Shown here: positions 43,271-51,307 of the stretch, one piece after another
Layout: each line of letters opens with the position of its first letter
Position numbering within the stretch: position 1 is the first letter of the stretch
Assembly: GCF_027594865.1 (NCBI RefSeq)
Contig: NZ_CP089391.1
Coordinates: forward strand, 4,742,501-4,806,500
Source: Bradyrhizobium xenonodulans
GTDB taxonomy: Bacteria; Pseudomonadota; Alphaproteobacteria; Rhizobiales; Xanthobacteraceae
Direction of reading: 5' to 3'
Length of the DNA stretch: 64,000 bases
Notes under the pieces: model-generated
Seen by the model: the letters and a program-made list of their open reading frames with translations, nothing else
Databases searched by the model: none
Told to the model about the DNA's origin: nothing
Position numbers and translations under genes: made by a program

Positions 43271-44434
43271 GTGCCGTCTGTTGTCACCTCATCACACCTC
43301 ACCCGGCGGGCGTTCGCTGCGCTCGTTCCCCTCGCGCTTGCCTGGCCGCGCCGCGCAGCCGCGGATTCCGACATGATCGCCCAGATGCGCGACATCGTCG
43401 CGGCCGAGCTGACGCCGACCGTAACACCCGACCAGCCGGGCGGCCTTGCCGCCGCGCTCTATGCCGGCCGCCATGTCGAGTTCTTCAGTTACGGCTTTGC
43501 CGACGACGCCACGCGAAGGCCGGTCACACCGGACACGCTGTTCAATCTCGGTTCCCTGCGCAAGCCTTTCGAAGCGACGCTGGTGGCGCTCGGCGCGCTC
43601 CGCGGCGAGCTGCGGCTCGATGATGCCTTGCCGAAATACCTGCCTGAGCTCACCGGCGACTATGTCCGCAAGGTCACCGTCGGTCAGCTCGCCACGCACA
43701 CGTCCGGCATGCTGCTGCCGACCGACCATCCACCCTGGCCGAACGATACGTTCTCCCGGGCGCAGTTCATCGACATGCTCAACGCCTGGACACCGCAGGC
43801 CGGCGAAGCGCCGGGCAAGCAGCGCATCTACAGCCATGCCTGTTACGTGCTGCTCCAGCTCGTGCTCGAGCGCTGCTACCGCACTCCGGTCGCGACGCTG
43901 TTCGAGCAGCGCATCCTTGCTCCGCTCGGCATGAATGCGACCTCTCTGCCGGAGCGCGGGGAGGACAACCGCGCCGCCATGGATGCGGCGTGGATGCAGC
44001 GCGTGGTCCAGGGCTATTCGGATCAGGGCACGGCGATCGGCCCGCCCGGCAACCAGCAGAGCTATTTCGACTTTCCCGGTACCGGCCAGATGTTCTCGTC
44101 GCCGCGGGATCTCGCGACCTTCGTTGCGGCCTGCGTCGACGGCCGCTCGGTCGATCCGCATCTGCGCGAGGCGCTGCGGATGACGCAGCGTGAAGTCTTC
44201 CGCTTCGACGAGAAATTCGGACAGGGCATGGCCTGGGAGAGCGTGCGTCTGCCAGGCGTCACCGTCATCGACAAGCCGGGCGGCCTCAACAACGCCTCCG
44301 GCTATATCGGCCTCCTGCCGGCGCGGCGGATCGGCATCGTGCTGCTCGCCAATCGCGGCGAATATCCGCATGAGATCGCCCGCTACAAGATCCTGCCCGC
44401 GCTGGCACATCTGCTGGCATCGCACGCAGGCTGA
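43271..44434 (+). CDS. Serine beta-lactamase-fold hydrolase (AmpC/esterase-like)
   Basis: About 387 residues from GTG 43271 (start uncertain; the frame is open to 43208). The N-terminus HLTRRAFAALVPLALAWPRRAAA looks like a Tat signal, so it is exported. The penicillin-binding fold shows the nucleophile tetrad in FNLGSLRKPFEATL (SxxK as SLRK), YSHACYVLLQLVLER where class C enzymes have Tyr-Ser/Ala-Asn, and DKPGG where KTG is expected. The changed second and third motifs suggest an esterase or peptidase rather than an efficient beta-lactamase. A strong bidirectional terminator follows. Confidence 0.8.
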   Translation: MPSVVTSSHLTRRAFAALVPLALAWPRRAAADSDMIAQMRDIVAAELTPTVTPDQPGGLAAALYAGRHVEFFSYGFADDATRRPVTPDTLFNLGSLRKPFEATLVALGALRGELRLDDALPKYLPELTGDYVRKVTVGQLATHTSGMLLPTDHPPWPNDTFSRAQFIDMLNAWTPQAGEAPGKQRIYSHACYVLLQLVLERCYRTPVATLFEQRILAPLGMNATSLPERGEDNRAAMDAAWMQRVVQGYSDQGTAIGPPGNQQSYFDFPGTGQMFSSPRDLATFVAACVDGRSVDPHLREALRMTQREVFRFDEKFGQGMAWESVRLPGVTVIDKPGGLNNASGYIGLLPARRIGIVLLANRGEYPHEIARYKILPALAHLLASHAG

Positions 44435-44449
44435 CCGTCGAAATGAAAA

Positions 44450-44473
44450 AGCCCCGGCCGCGCCGGGGCTTTC
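44450..44473. terminator. Bidirectional intrinsic terminator
   Basis: AGCCCCGGC (44450-44458) pairs with GCCGGGGCT (44462-44470); T residues follow on the plus strand and an A run (44445-44450) precedes it, giving T's for the minus strand. It separates the convergent hydrolase and outer-membrane protein genes. Confidence 0.85.
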
Positions 44474-44509
44474 CGTAAGTCGCAGAACGTGATGCTCCTC
44501 AGTCGACCA

Positions 44510-45334
44510 TTAGTATCGGGCGACGACAGGTCCGCCGAACTTGTAGTTCACGCCGACGCGCACGATGTTCGACTTGAGATCGACCGAGTGGGTGAAGGTC
44601 TGGGCTGGCTCCGCGGCACCCGCGACGAGATTGTTGCTCGTCACGCTAACGCGTCCGAGATCGACGTAGAGATATTCGGCCTTCACGGACCAGCCGTTGC
44701 CGACTGCGTATTCGCCGCCCACGCCTGCGGTCCATCCAACGCGAGTGTCGCGGATCGATCCCGACTCAGTCGCGGGTGAGAAGGTGTCGGTGAAGGCGAA
44801 GTTGCCCTTCACCTCGGCGATGGCCGCGCCGCCGGTGGCATAGAGCAGCCAGCTTGGCGTCGCGAGGAAGCCGACGCGGCCACGGATGGTGGCGAGCCAG
44901 TCGGCCGAGACCGACGAATTGATGGTGAAGGTGTCCGGTGCGCAGCAGGGATACACGGCCGTGTTCGTCGCGCTACCCTTGAAGCCGAAATAGTTGATGT
45001 CGCCCTCGAGACCAAGCACGGCCTGATTGACCTGCCAGTTGTAGCCGGCGGTGAAGCCGCCGGTCACGCTGGAGCTGTTGATGCGCTGGGCGCCGACGGA
45101 CCCGATGGCGGTCACGCTCGAATCCGCGAAATAAGCAGCCACCGGAAACAGGGTGGTCGTGGCCGGGTTCGCGGTTCCCCATTGTCCGCCGACATTGGCG
45201 CCGACATAGAAGCCGGTCCAGTTATAGGCCGGTGCCATCACCGGCGCCTTGGTGTATTGCGCCGCAAGGTCGGCGGCCTGCACCGATGCGGTGCCCAACG
45301 CGATCGAAGCGACCGCCAGCAAAAACTTCTTCAT
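44510..45334 (-). CDS. Outer-membrane beta-barrel protein (Omp31/OmpA-barrel type)
   Basis: The start is set at ATG 45334 (MKKFLLAVASIALGTASVQAADL), giving a clean Sec signal peptide (cleavage about residue 20); the longer frame to 45553 is not used. 274 residues. YNWTGFYVGANVGGQWG, LGLEGDINYFGFKG, GRVGFLATPSWLLYATGGAAIAEV, GWTAGVGGEYAVGNGWSVKAEYLYVDLG and the terminal VGVNYKFGGPVVARY are hallmarks of the eight-stranded Omp31-like barrels abundant in Bradyrhizobium. It ends in a C-terminal aromatic residue, as barrels do. Confidence 0.92.
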   Translation of the reverse strand: MKKFLLAVASIALGTASVQAADLAAQYTKAPVMAPAYNWTGFYVGANVGGQWGTANPATTTLFPVAAYFADSSVTAIGSVGAQRINSSSVTGGFTAGYNWQVNQAVLGLEGDINYFGFKGSATNTAVYPCCAPDTFTINSSVSADWLATIRGRVGFLATPSWLLYATGGAAIAEVKGNFAFTDTFSPATESGSIRDTRVGWTAGVGGEYAVGNGWSVKAEYLYVDLGRVSVTSNNLVAGAAEPAQTFTHSVDLKSNIVRVGVNYKFGGPVVARY

Positions 45335-45604
45335 TCCAATCTCCTTGCCCCACGCGATTGATCTCGCGTTGCCGAGTGCGCGCGGTGGAGGCATCCGGCG
45401 CAGTTCTGGCATAGGGCCCGCGCCGCTATCCGTCTTGGGCTGCGGCGAAGTCCATGGGGACTGTGACGCAGCGTGCGCCTCAGGTCGTGCGAACGGATGG
45501 CGAGTGTGACCGAACAGCCACGCGTCATCCCTGGTCAGCGGCGTGCAACGCACGCCGGTGTCGCGTCACGACAAGGTCGCGACATCGCGATTCGACGGCG
45601 CGCC

Positions 45605-46309
45605 TCACACCGAGCGCGTCAGCCCGCCGTCGACGCGAATGTTCTGGCCGGTGATGTAGGCCGCACCGTCCGAGGCGAGGAACGCGACCGTCGCGGCGAT
45701 CTCCTCGACCTTGCCGTAGCGCTTCATCGGCACGCTGTCGCGGCGCGCGTCCAGCTGCGGCAGGCTGTCGATCCAGCCCGGCAGCACGTTGTTCATGCGG
45801 ATGTTGTCGGCCGCATGGGTGTCTGTGAAGATCTTGGTGAAGGCGGCGAGGCCGGCGCGGAACACCGCGGAGGTCGGGAACATCGCGCTCGGCTCGAACG
45901 CCCAGGCGGTCGAGATGTTGATGATGGCGCCGGCCTTCTGCGCCTGCATCAGAGGCGTCACCAGCCGGGTCGGGCGGATCACGTTGAGCAGATACGTATC
46001 GAGGCCGGTGTGCCACTGCTCGTCGGTGATCTCGGTGATGGGCGCGCGCGGGCCGTGGCCGGCACTGTTGACCAGCACGTCGATCCGTCCCCACTTCGCC
46101 ATTGCACCGTCGACGAGGCGCTTCAGATCGTCATTCGACGTGTTTGAACCGGTGATCCCGAGCCCACCGAGCTCGGCCGCCAGCGCCTCGCCCTTGCCGG
46201 AGGACGACAGGATCGCGACGCGAAAGCCGTCGGCCGCGAGCCGCCGCGCAGCCCCTGCCCCCATGCCGCTGCCGCCGGCGGTGACGAGTGCGACCTTCTC
46301 TGCTGCCAT
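45605..46309 (-). CDS. SDR-fold protein with altered catalytic residues
   Basis: The start is set at ATG 46309 (MAAEKVALVTAGGSGMGAGAA); 234 residues. The Rossmann loop TAGGSGMGAGAARRLAADG, the NSAGHGP loop, the catalytic Ser region (INISTAW) and the C-terminal ITGQNIRVDGGLTRSV are normal. However, where Tyr-x3-Lys is expected the protein reads TSAVFRAGLAAF, so the Tyr is replaced by Ser and the Lys by Arg. It may bind NAD(P) without the usual dehydrogenase chemistry. It is divergent from the two-part GNAT gene. Confidence 0.8.
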   Translation of the reverse strand: MAAEKVALVTAGGSGMGAGAARRLAADGFRVAILSSSGKGEALAAELGGLGITGSNTSNDDLKRLVDGAMAKWGRIDVLVNSAGHGPRAPITEITDEQWHTGLDTYLLNVIRPTRLVTPLMQAQKAGAIINISTAWAFEPSAMFPTSAVFRAGLAAFTKIFTDTHAADNIRMNNVLPGWIDSLPQLDARRDSVPMKRYGKVEEIAATVAFLASDGAAYITGQNIRVDGGLTRSV

Positions 46310-46407
46310 GACTGATGATCCCTGTGTTGAGGCGAGCCGCGGGCCCGGCCTATCATGAGGCCTTCTACCGCCGGAGCCGCCGGCAGGTCCACCGTTCGAA
46401 GGCATCC

Positions 46408-47253
46408 ATGATGAGCGATTTGCAGATCCGCAATCTGAACGCTTCGGAGATCGCTGTCGCCGTCGATTGGGCCGCGGCCGAGGGTTGGAATCCGGGCCTC
46501 TCCGACGCCGCCTGCTTCGCGATCCCCGACGCGAAAGGCTTCTTCGTCGGCGAGATCGACGGCGAGCCGGTCGCGATCGTCTCCTGCGTCAACTACGATG
46601 ATCGCTTCGCCTTCCTCGGCTTCTACATCGTGCGATCGGGCTATCGCGGTGCGGGTCACGGCCTGCGGATCTGGAACGCCGCGATCGCGCATGCGGGCGC
46701 CCGCGTCATCGGGCTCGACGGCGTCGTGGCCCAGCAGGACAATTACAGGAAGTCGGGCTTCCGGCTTGCCTACGCCAACATCCGCTACGGCGGCATCGTC
46801 GCGGCGCCGCAGACGCCACCCACCGACGTCGTCGCACTCAACAAGATTCCGTTCGCGCTCATTGAAGCCGACGATGCCACGGTCTTCCCCGCCCCGCGCA
46901 ACGCCTTCCTGCGCGCCTGGATCAACATGCCGGGCCATATCGGCCGCGCGCTGCTGCGCGACGGCAAGCTTGCCGCATGGGGCGTGATCCGGCCGTGTCG
47001 GACGGGCTGGAAGATCGGCCCGCTCGTCGCTGACGACCGCATGGCGGCGGACGCGATCGTGCAGGCCCTGCTGGCAAGCGCCGGCGGCGGCGAAATCTTC
47101 CTCGACGTCCCCGCCGTCAACCACGACGCGCTCGCACTCGCGGAGCAGCTCGGTCTCAAGCCGGTGTTCGAGACCGCGCGGATGTACACGGGACCGATCG
47201 CGCCGCTGCGGATCGACCGCGTCTTCGGCGTGACCAGTTTTGAGCTGGGTTAG
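46408..47253 (+). CDS. Two-part GNAT-family acetyltransferase
   Basis: The start is set at ATG 46408 (MMSDLQIRNLNASEIAVAVD; a second ATG follows directly). 281 residues. The first half (about 5-130) is a GNAT domain with FLGFYIVRSGYRGAGHGLRIWNAAIAHA (acetyl-CoA loop). The second half (about 140-280) has GHIGRALLRDGKLAAWGVIRPC and IFLDVPAVNHDALALAEQLGLKPVF, matching the C-terminal GNAT-like domain of the Acetyltransf_18 type. Substrate unknown. Confidence 0.85.
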   Translation: MMSDLQIRNLNASEIAVAVDWAAAEGWNPGLSDAACFAIPDAKGFFVGEIDGEPVAIVSCVNYDDRFAFLGFYIVRSGYRGAGHGLRIWNAAIAHAGARVIGLDGVVAQQDNYRKSGFRLAYANIRYGGIVAAPQTPPTDVVALNKIPFALIEADDATVFPAPRNAFLRAWINMPGHIGRALLRDGKLAAWGVIRPCRTGWKIGPLVADDRMAADAIVQALLASAGGGEIFLDVPAVNHDALALAEQLGLKPVFETARMYTGPIAPLRIDRVFGVTSFELG

Positions 47254-47271
47254 CTGCGCGGACGACGCCGC

Positions 47272-47718
47272 TCAATAGCAGCGCATGATGTTGACGGTGT
47301 GCTCCGCACCGCCGCGGCCGGGCACGGTCACCTGCTCCGTCGGGCAGCTCGGCACATAGGGCCGGTCGGACGGCACGACGTTCGGCGGGAAGCGATGCGT
47401 CCAGTCCCAGGGAACGTCATAAGTGTAGGTGTAGCGGATGTCGGTGGAGACCGGCTGTCCGGCATCGGCGAAAGGCTGGCCGTAGCCTGCGTTGTCGTAC
47501 GAGAACCCGCCGCCGCCCGGCCAATAGACCCAGGGCGCGTGGCGGCCGCGGAACCGGGCGCCGGGCGCCATCGGCGGATGCGCCACCGCCCCGGACGGTG
47601 CGGCGGCCACCCCATGCGCGGCACTGCCGCCGGGCCGTGCAAAACTGTCGCTGGAAGCAAGGAGCAGCGCGGCTGCGCTGAGCGAGGCCAGCAAGGCCCC
47701 ATATGATCTGGACATCAT
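47272..47718 (-). CDS. Secreted hypothetical protein, Pro/Gly-rich
   Basis: 148 residues from ATG 47718 (MMSRSYGALLASLSAAALLLASSDSFA is a signal peptide, cleavage about residue 27). The mature part is rich in Gly, Pro and aromatic residues (PWVYWPGGGGFSYDNAGYG) with two C-terminal Cys (SCPTEQVTVPGRGGAEHTVNIMRCY) that could form a disulfide. I do not recognise a family; it is probably periplasmic or surface-exposed. Confidence 0.7.
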   Translation of the reverse strand: MMSRSYGALLASLSAAALLLASSDSFARPGGSAAHGVAAAPSGAVAHPPMAPGARFRGRHAPWVYWPGGGGFSYDNAGYGQPFADAGQPVSTDIRYTYTYDVPWDWTHRFPPNVVPSDRPYVPSCPTEQVTVPGRGGAEHTVNIMRCY

Positions 47719-48008
47719 GATACGCACCAACTCGTTTGGCTTCGGCGGCTCCCCATCACACGCTAGGCCGGGCCGTCACCCACCCGCAAACGTATAATTA
47801 ATTGTTGGTTAAGGCACGGGATTAACCGGGAACAGGGTGCGGCAGAACGCCCGGGATTCCCGGATGATTTCAGGCACTTCGTTCCAAGAACTTCGAAGCA
47901 ACGCCGCTTCATAACCTGTTGATCAGACTTGATCGCGCAAGGCGAATACGTCCGGAACGCTCCCCCATCGCGGTCGTTGGCCCCGACAAGAAGCAAGGAG
48001 CATCTTCA

Positions 48009-48293
48009 ATGCAGAACACGTCAAAACTCCTCTGCCTGATCACGGCATCACTCGTTGCGGGCACCACGGCCGCGTCGGCGCAGGGCTACGATTGGAACGG
48101 ATCGCGCGCAGGCTGGGACCGTACGGCACCGAGTTACGAGCCGGTTCAGCCGCGCGCGTACTATCCGGATGCCGCCGGGCCGTATGGCGCGCTCAACGGC
48201 ACCAACCATCCGACGCCGAGCTCGACGCAGGGCGATGTCGGTCCGGAGGGAAACAATAACGGCACACTGACCGGCGTCTATCGCGACTGGTAA
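48009..48293 (+). CDS. Small secreted protein, function unknown
   Basis: 94 residues from ATG 48009 after AGCAAGGAG. Signal peptide MQNTSKLLCLITASLVAGTTAASA (cleavage about residue 25), then a Tyr/Pro/Gly-rich, probably disordered chain (YDWNGSRAGWDRTAPSYEPVQ; NNNGTLTGVYRDW). It lies beside the curlin cluster but has no curlin repeats. Followed by a strong terminator. Confidence 0.7.
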   Translation: MQNTSKLLCLITASLVAGTTAASAQGYDWNGSRAGWDRTAPSYEPVQPRAYYPDAAGPYGALNGTNHPTPSSTQGDVGPEGNNNGTLTGVYRDW

Positions 48294-48308
48294 GGCCCGC
48301 TCACGTCG

Positions 48309-48339
48309 AGGCCCATCGTCCCCCGGGGACGATGGGCCT
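48309..48339. terminator. Convergent terminator hairpin
   Basis: AGGCCCATCGTCC (48309-48321) pairs with GGACGATGGGCCT (48327-48339) around a very small loop, between the convergent ends of the genes at 48293 and 48347. Almost perfect symmetry lets it serve both strands. Confidence 0.8.
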
Positions 48340-48346
48340 TCGTGCG

Positions 48347-48628
48347 TCAGCGGCCCTGCTGCTTGCGCAGCCAGTCGAGCATGTCCTGCGGATTCCCGCT
48401 GCCCTGAGTCACGATGGCGGTGTTGCCGCCGCTGCGGCGATAGACGGTGGTGCGCCCGGGCTCCTTGTCGATCCTGACCTCGGCCTGCGCGGGATCGCCG
48501 CTTTGCGTGATCGCCACCGTTCCGTTCTCGTCCTGGACCACCGTGGTGTGGCCGTCGCCGGCCCCGGCCGGCGCCATCGCGACGGCGCCCATGAGTCCTA
48601 TTCCGGATGCGAGCAGAAGCAATCTCAT
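48347..48628 (-). CDS. Small secreted curlin-related protein
   Basis: 93 residues: signal peptide MRLLLLASGIGLMGAVAMAPAGA, then short beta-repeat-like segments (HTTVVQDENGTVAITQSGDPAQAEV; GGNTAIVTQGSGNP) with the N-x-A-x-x-x-Q-x-G spacing of curlin repeats, and a C-terminal helix DMLDWLRKQQ. It is the last minus-strand gene of the curlin cluster and could act as a nucleator or accessory; inference only. Confidence 0.6.
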   Translation of the reverse strand: MRLLLLASGIGLMGAVAMAPAGAGDGHTTVVQDENGTVAITQSGDPAQAEVRIDKEPGRTTVYRRSGGNTAIVTQGSGNPQDMLDWLRKQQGR

Positions 48629-48640
48629 GTCACACCTCCA

Positions 48641-49114
48641 TCACCGGCTGAACTGGAAGATCGCCAGCCAATTGAAACGCCCGAACTGCCTCACCGCTCC
48701 CGTGTTCATGTCGCCGATCTGGAGCAGGAGCGCGTTGGTGGAATTGCCGATCTGGGTGATGTCGGCGGTGTTGCTCAGGCCGGACTGACCGATGGCGGCA
48801 TTGGTGGTACCGCCCACCTGGATCACGTTAGCATAGTTGCGCGTGCCGTTCTGGATGATGGTCGCATCCACCGTGCCGGTCCCGCCGATCTGGATCACCC
48901 GCGCGATATTGATGCGGCTGTTCTCCTCGATCGTGACAGGCTGAACGTTGTCGCCGAACTGCACGACCGTTTCGATGCTCACGTTGCGGTTCGTCACGCT
49001 GCGCTGGACGGATCCGGCGCACGCCTGCGTCGCGGTGCCGACGACGGCAAGCAATGCCGCCAGGGCCAGCGCGTGCTTCAAGGCGCGTCTCAAGACTTGT
49101 CCGCCGCATCGCAT
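48641..49114 (-). CDS. Curlin-repeat protein
   Basis: 157 residues from ATG 49114 (MRCGGQVLRRALKHALALAALLAVVGTATQACA as signal). The mature chain carries curlin-type units of about 20-22 residues: NGTRNYANVIQVGGT, TNAAIGQSGLSNTADITQIG, NSTNALLLQIGDMN, TGAVRQFGRFNW. The Asn/Gln ladder (N-x-A-x3-Q-x-G) is the amyloid-forming pattern of CsgA/CsgB. It is expected to be secreted and to polymerise at the cell surface. Confidence 0.75.
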   Translation of the reverse strand: MRCGGQVLRRALKHALALAALLAVVGTATQACAGSVQRSVTNRNVSIETVVQFGDNVQPVTIEENSRINIARVIQIGGTGTVDATIIQNGTRNYANVIQVGGTTNAAIGQSGLSNTADITQIGNSTNALLLQIGDMNTGAVRQFGRFNWLAIFQFSR

Positions 49115-49157
49115 CGCGTTTCCCCTGGTTCTCGACACCGACGAATCCGCGCAACCG

Positions 49158-49568
49158 TTACGGGCCGGTCTGGACGATCGTCGACGCGTTGACCGTGCCG
49201 AACTGCGCCACGGCACCCGTATTCATGGTGCCGAGCTGGGAGATCTGGCTGGTCGCCGATTGGCCGGCCTGGCCGACAAAGGCGAAATTGTTCATCCCGG
49301 CCTGCCCGATCGACGCGGAATTCGTTCCGCCGAATTGAAGGACGCCCGTGGCATTGTTGGTGCCGTTCTGGGTCACGGTCGCGCTGGTGCTGCCGCCGAT
49401 CATGAACACGCCCGCCATGTTGAGCTGACTGTTCTGGTTCAGCACGACCGGCGGTCCGCCGACCGAGACGATGGTCTTGATGTCGGCGGTCTGGGCTCCG
49501 GCAGATCCGGCGCCGGCCGAGCACAGCGCGAACATCGCGGCGCACGCACTTCCCAAAAGATGTTTCAT
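49158..49568 (-). CDS. Curlin-repeat protein
   Basis: 136 residues with signal MKHLLGSACAAMFALCSAGAGSAGA. Repeat units: NQNSQLNMAGVFMIGG, STSATVTQNGTNNATGVLQFGG, TNSASIGQAGMNNFAFVGQAG, QSATSQISQLGTMNTGAVAQFG, ending TVNASTIVQTGP. Five imperfect curlin-type units, rich in Asn, Gln, Thr and Ser with few charged residues. Confidence 0.78.
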   Translation of the reverse strand: MKHLLGSACAAMFALCSAGAGSAGAQTADIKTIVSVGGPPVVLNQNSQLNMAGVFMIGGSTSATVTQNGTNNATGVLQFGGTNSASIGQAGMNNFAFVGQAGQSATSQISQLGTMNTGAVAQFGTVNASTIVQTGP

Positions 49569-49593
49569 GACGGCCTCACCACTTCACGCCTGC

Positions 49594-49986
49594 TCACGGA
49601 GTCTGCTGGAGAATCGTCGAGCCGTTCAGGATTCCGAGCTGGCCAACGCCCGCCGCATTGTTGGCACCGATCTGGCCGATCAGACTCGAATTGGAGCCGC
49701 CGACCTGGCCGGCCAGCGCCGTGTTCGACGCCGTCGCGGTGGTGCCGCCCTGCCCGATCACCGAATTGTTGACCGTGAGGAGCGAGCCGGTCTGCAACGT
49801 GGTCGCGGTATTGGTCGCGCCGAATTGCAACGTGGTGGCGTCGTTGCTGGTGCCGCCGCTCTGCGAGATGAAGGAGTTGTTGGTGGTGCCGAACTGCAGC
49901 ACGCTGGCCGAGTTTCCGGCCTGCGCATCGACGGCCGTCAGCGCGCCGAGCGCCACGATCGTCGCAACGAGGTAGGTGATCCGCAT
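49594..49986 (-). CDS. Curlin-repeat protein
   Basis: 130 residues from ATG 49986 (MRITYLVATIVALGALTAVDAQA signal). Repeat units: GNSASVLQFGTTNNSFISQSGG, TSNDATTLQFGATNTATTLQTG, NNSVIGQGGTTATASNTALAGQVGG, SNSSLIGQIGANNAAGVGQLG, ILNGSTILQQTP. Same composition and spacing as its neighbours, consistent with tandem duplication of a curlin gene. Confidence 0.78.
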   Translation of the reverse strand: MRITYLVATIVALGALTAVDAQAGNSASVLQFGTTNNSFISQSGGTSNDATTLQFGATNTATTLQTGSLLTVNNSVIGQGGTTATASNTALAGQVGGSNSSLIGQIGANNAAGVGQLGILNGSTILQQTP

Positions 49987-50097
49987 GTCATTTCCTCCGC
50001 GAAAGTAAGCGAGCGACCGCCGACTGGCTCGATTGCGGTGCTGTTCGAAGATGGTCCGGACGCGCCGCACTGCGACGCGTCCGGCCAACAGGCTGGC

Positions 50098-50499
50098 TCA
50101 GTGCGCGGTCTGCGAGACCGTGCTCGTGTTGACGCCGAAACCGCTCAGCTGACCGACGGCGGCCGAGTTGTTCTGGAGCGCGGCGGGCCCGAACGAATTC
50201 TGGGTGATCCCGCTGCCGTTGTTGCCGAAGGCCACCTGGCCCGTGGTCGCCGAGTTCTGCACGCCGATCTGGTTCACGGAGCTGGCGTTGTTGAGCGAGG
50301 GGGAGCTGGTGCCCTGCATGGTGGACGCACCGTTCAGGATGCCGACCTGGGTCGTCGACGACGTATCGTTGGTGAGGCCCTGCTGCGAAACGCTCGAGGA
50401 GTTCACGACGCCGACCTGCACGGTCGTCGAAGTGTTGGCGGCCTGCGCGGCGGAAGACAGAGCGAGCACGGCAACCGAAGCAAAAAACAATTTACGCAT
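50098..50499 (-). CDS. Curlin-repeat protein (first of the cluster)
   Basis: 133 residues: signal MRKLFFASVAVLALSSAAQA, then NTSTTVQVGVVNSSSVSQQG, LTNDTSSTTQVGILNGAS, NNASSVNQIGVQNSATTGQVA, NNSAAVGQLSGFGVN. A good ribosome site (AAAGGGA) precedes the ATG. It is nearest to the inverted repeat at 50617-50634 and so probably the promoter-proximal gene of the minus-strand amyloid cluster. Confidence 0.78.
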   Translation of the reverse strand: MRKLFFASVAVLALSSAAQAANTSTTVQVGVVNSSSVSQQGLTNDTSSTTQVGILNGASTMQGTSSPSLNNASSVNQIGVQNSATTGQVAFGNNGSGITQNSFGPAALQNNSAAVGQLSGFGVNTSTVSQTAH

Positions 50500-50616
50500 G
50501 GAGTATCCCTTTCTGGCAAAGTTGTCTGACTGGATTCTGATGCCGTCTTGGAAGAGCCGACATCGTAGGGATGACTCTGAACCGATCGTGCTTGGTGCGA
50601 TAGACTGCAGTTCATG

Positions 50617-50634
50617 CTAGTCGATACGGACTAG
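50617..50634. promoter_or_regulatory. Inverted repeat upstream of the curlin cluster
   Basis: CTAGTC-GATACG-GACTAG, a perfect 6+6 dyad with a 6-base centre. It lies 118 bases upstream of the first curlin start, between it and the response-regulator gene. A possible binding site for that FixJ/NarL-like regulator. Confidence 0.4.
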
Positions 50635-50671
50635 ACGTCGCGCGATAATCTCGCTCCCGGCAGATCTAGTT

Positions 50672-51307
50672 CTACGCGGAGCGCTCGGCCTGGAGTCCCA
50701 TGCTGTCGATCAATCGCGCCACCTCGATCGGCGAACGCAGCTCCAGCTTTCGCATCATCCGCGCGCGATGGACCTTCACCGTCACCTCGCTGACGCCGAG
50801 CTTTGCCGCGATCTGCTTGGCGACGAGCCCTTCGGCCATCAGCAGCATGATCTCGCGCTCCCGCACCGTCAGCGTCTCGATGCGCTGCCGCGCCTCGCGC
50901 ACGCCGTCCTCGCGCTCAAGGCGCCTGCGATCACGCTCGATCCCGTGCCTGATCGCATCGAGGATCTCCTGCTCGCGGAACGGTTTTGGCAGAAACTCGA
51001 TCGCGCCGCGCTTCATGGCCTCGACCGAGACACGTACGTCCGAGTGGCCGCTGATGAAGACGATCGGTATCGGCACGCCCGTTTCCGCCAGCCTGCGCTG
51101 AAGCTCGAGCCCGGTCGGCGAGGTGCCGGGAAAGCGGATGTCGAGCACCAAGCAGGACGGACCGTTCGCGAGCGTCTCCGCGAGGAATTCGTCGGTCGAA
51201 GCAAACAATCTCACTTGATGCCCCGTCTCCTCGCAGAGGCTTCCAATCGCGTTTCGTATCTGGATTTCGTCATCAACGACATAAACTGTGGCTTGATTTG
51301 AACTCAT
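50672..51307 (-). CDS. FixJ-like response regulator (receiver + LuxR HTH)
   Basis: 211 residues from ATG 51307 (MSSNQATVYVVDDEIQIRNAIG). The receiver has the acidic pair in VDDE, phospho-acceptor Asp in CLVLDIRFPGTSP (about residue 55) and the conserved Lys in FLPKPFREQEIL. The DNA-binding LuxR domain follows (LTVREREIMLLMAEGLVAKQIAAKLGVSEVTVKVHRARMMRKL). There is no kinase gene beside it. It lies immediately upstream of the curlin cluster in the same orientation and is divergent from the MacAB-type operon, so it may regulate either. Confidence 0.9.
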   Translation of the reverse strand: MSSNQATVYVVDDEIQIRNAIGSLCEETGHQVRLFASTDEFLAETLANGPSCLVLDIRFPGTSPTGLELQRRLAETGVPIPIVFISGHSDVRVSVEAMKRGAIEFLPKPFREQEILDAIRHGIERDRRRLEREDGVREARQRIETLTVREREIMLLMAEGLVAKQIAAKLGVSEVTVKVHRARMMRKLELRSPIEVARLIDSMGLQAERSA

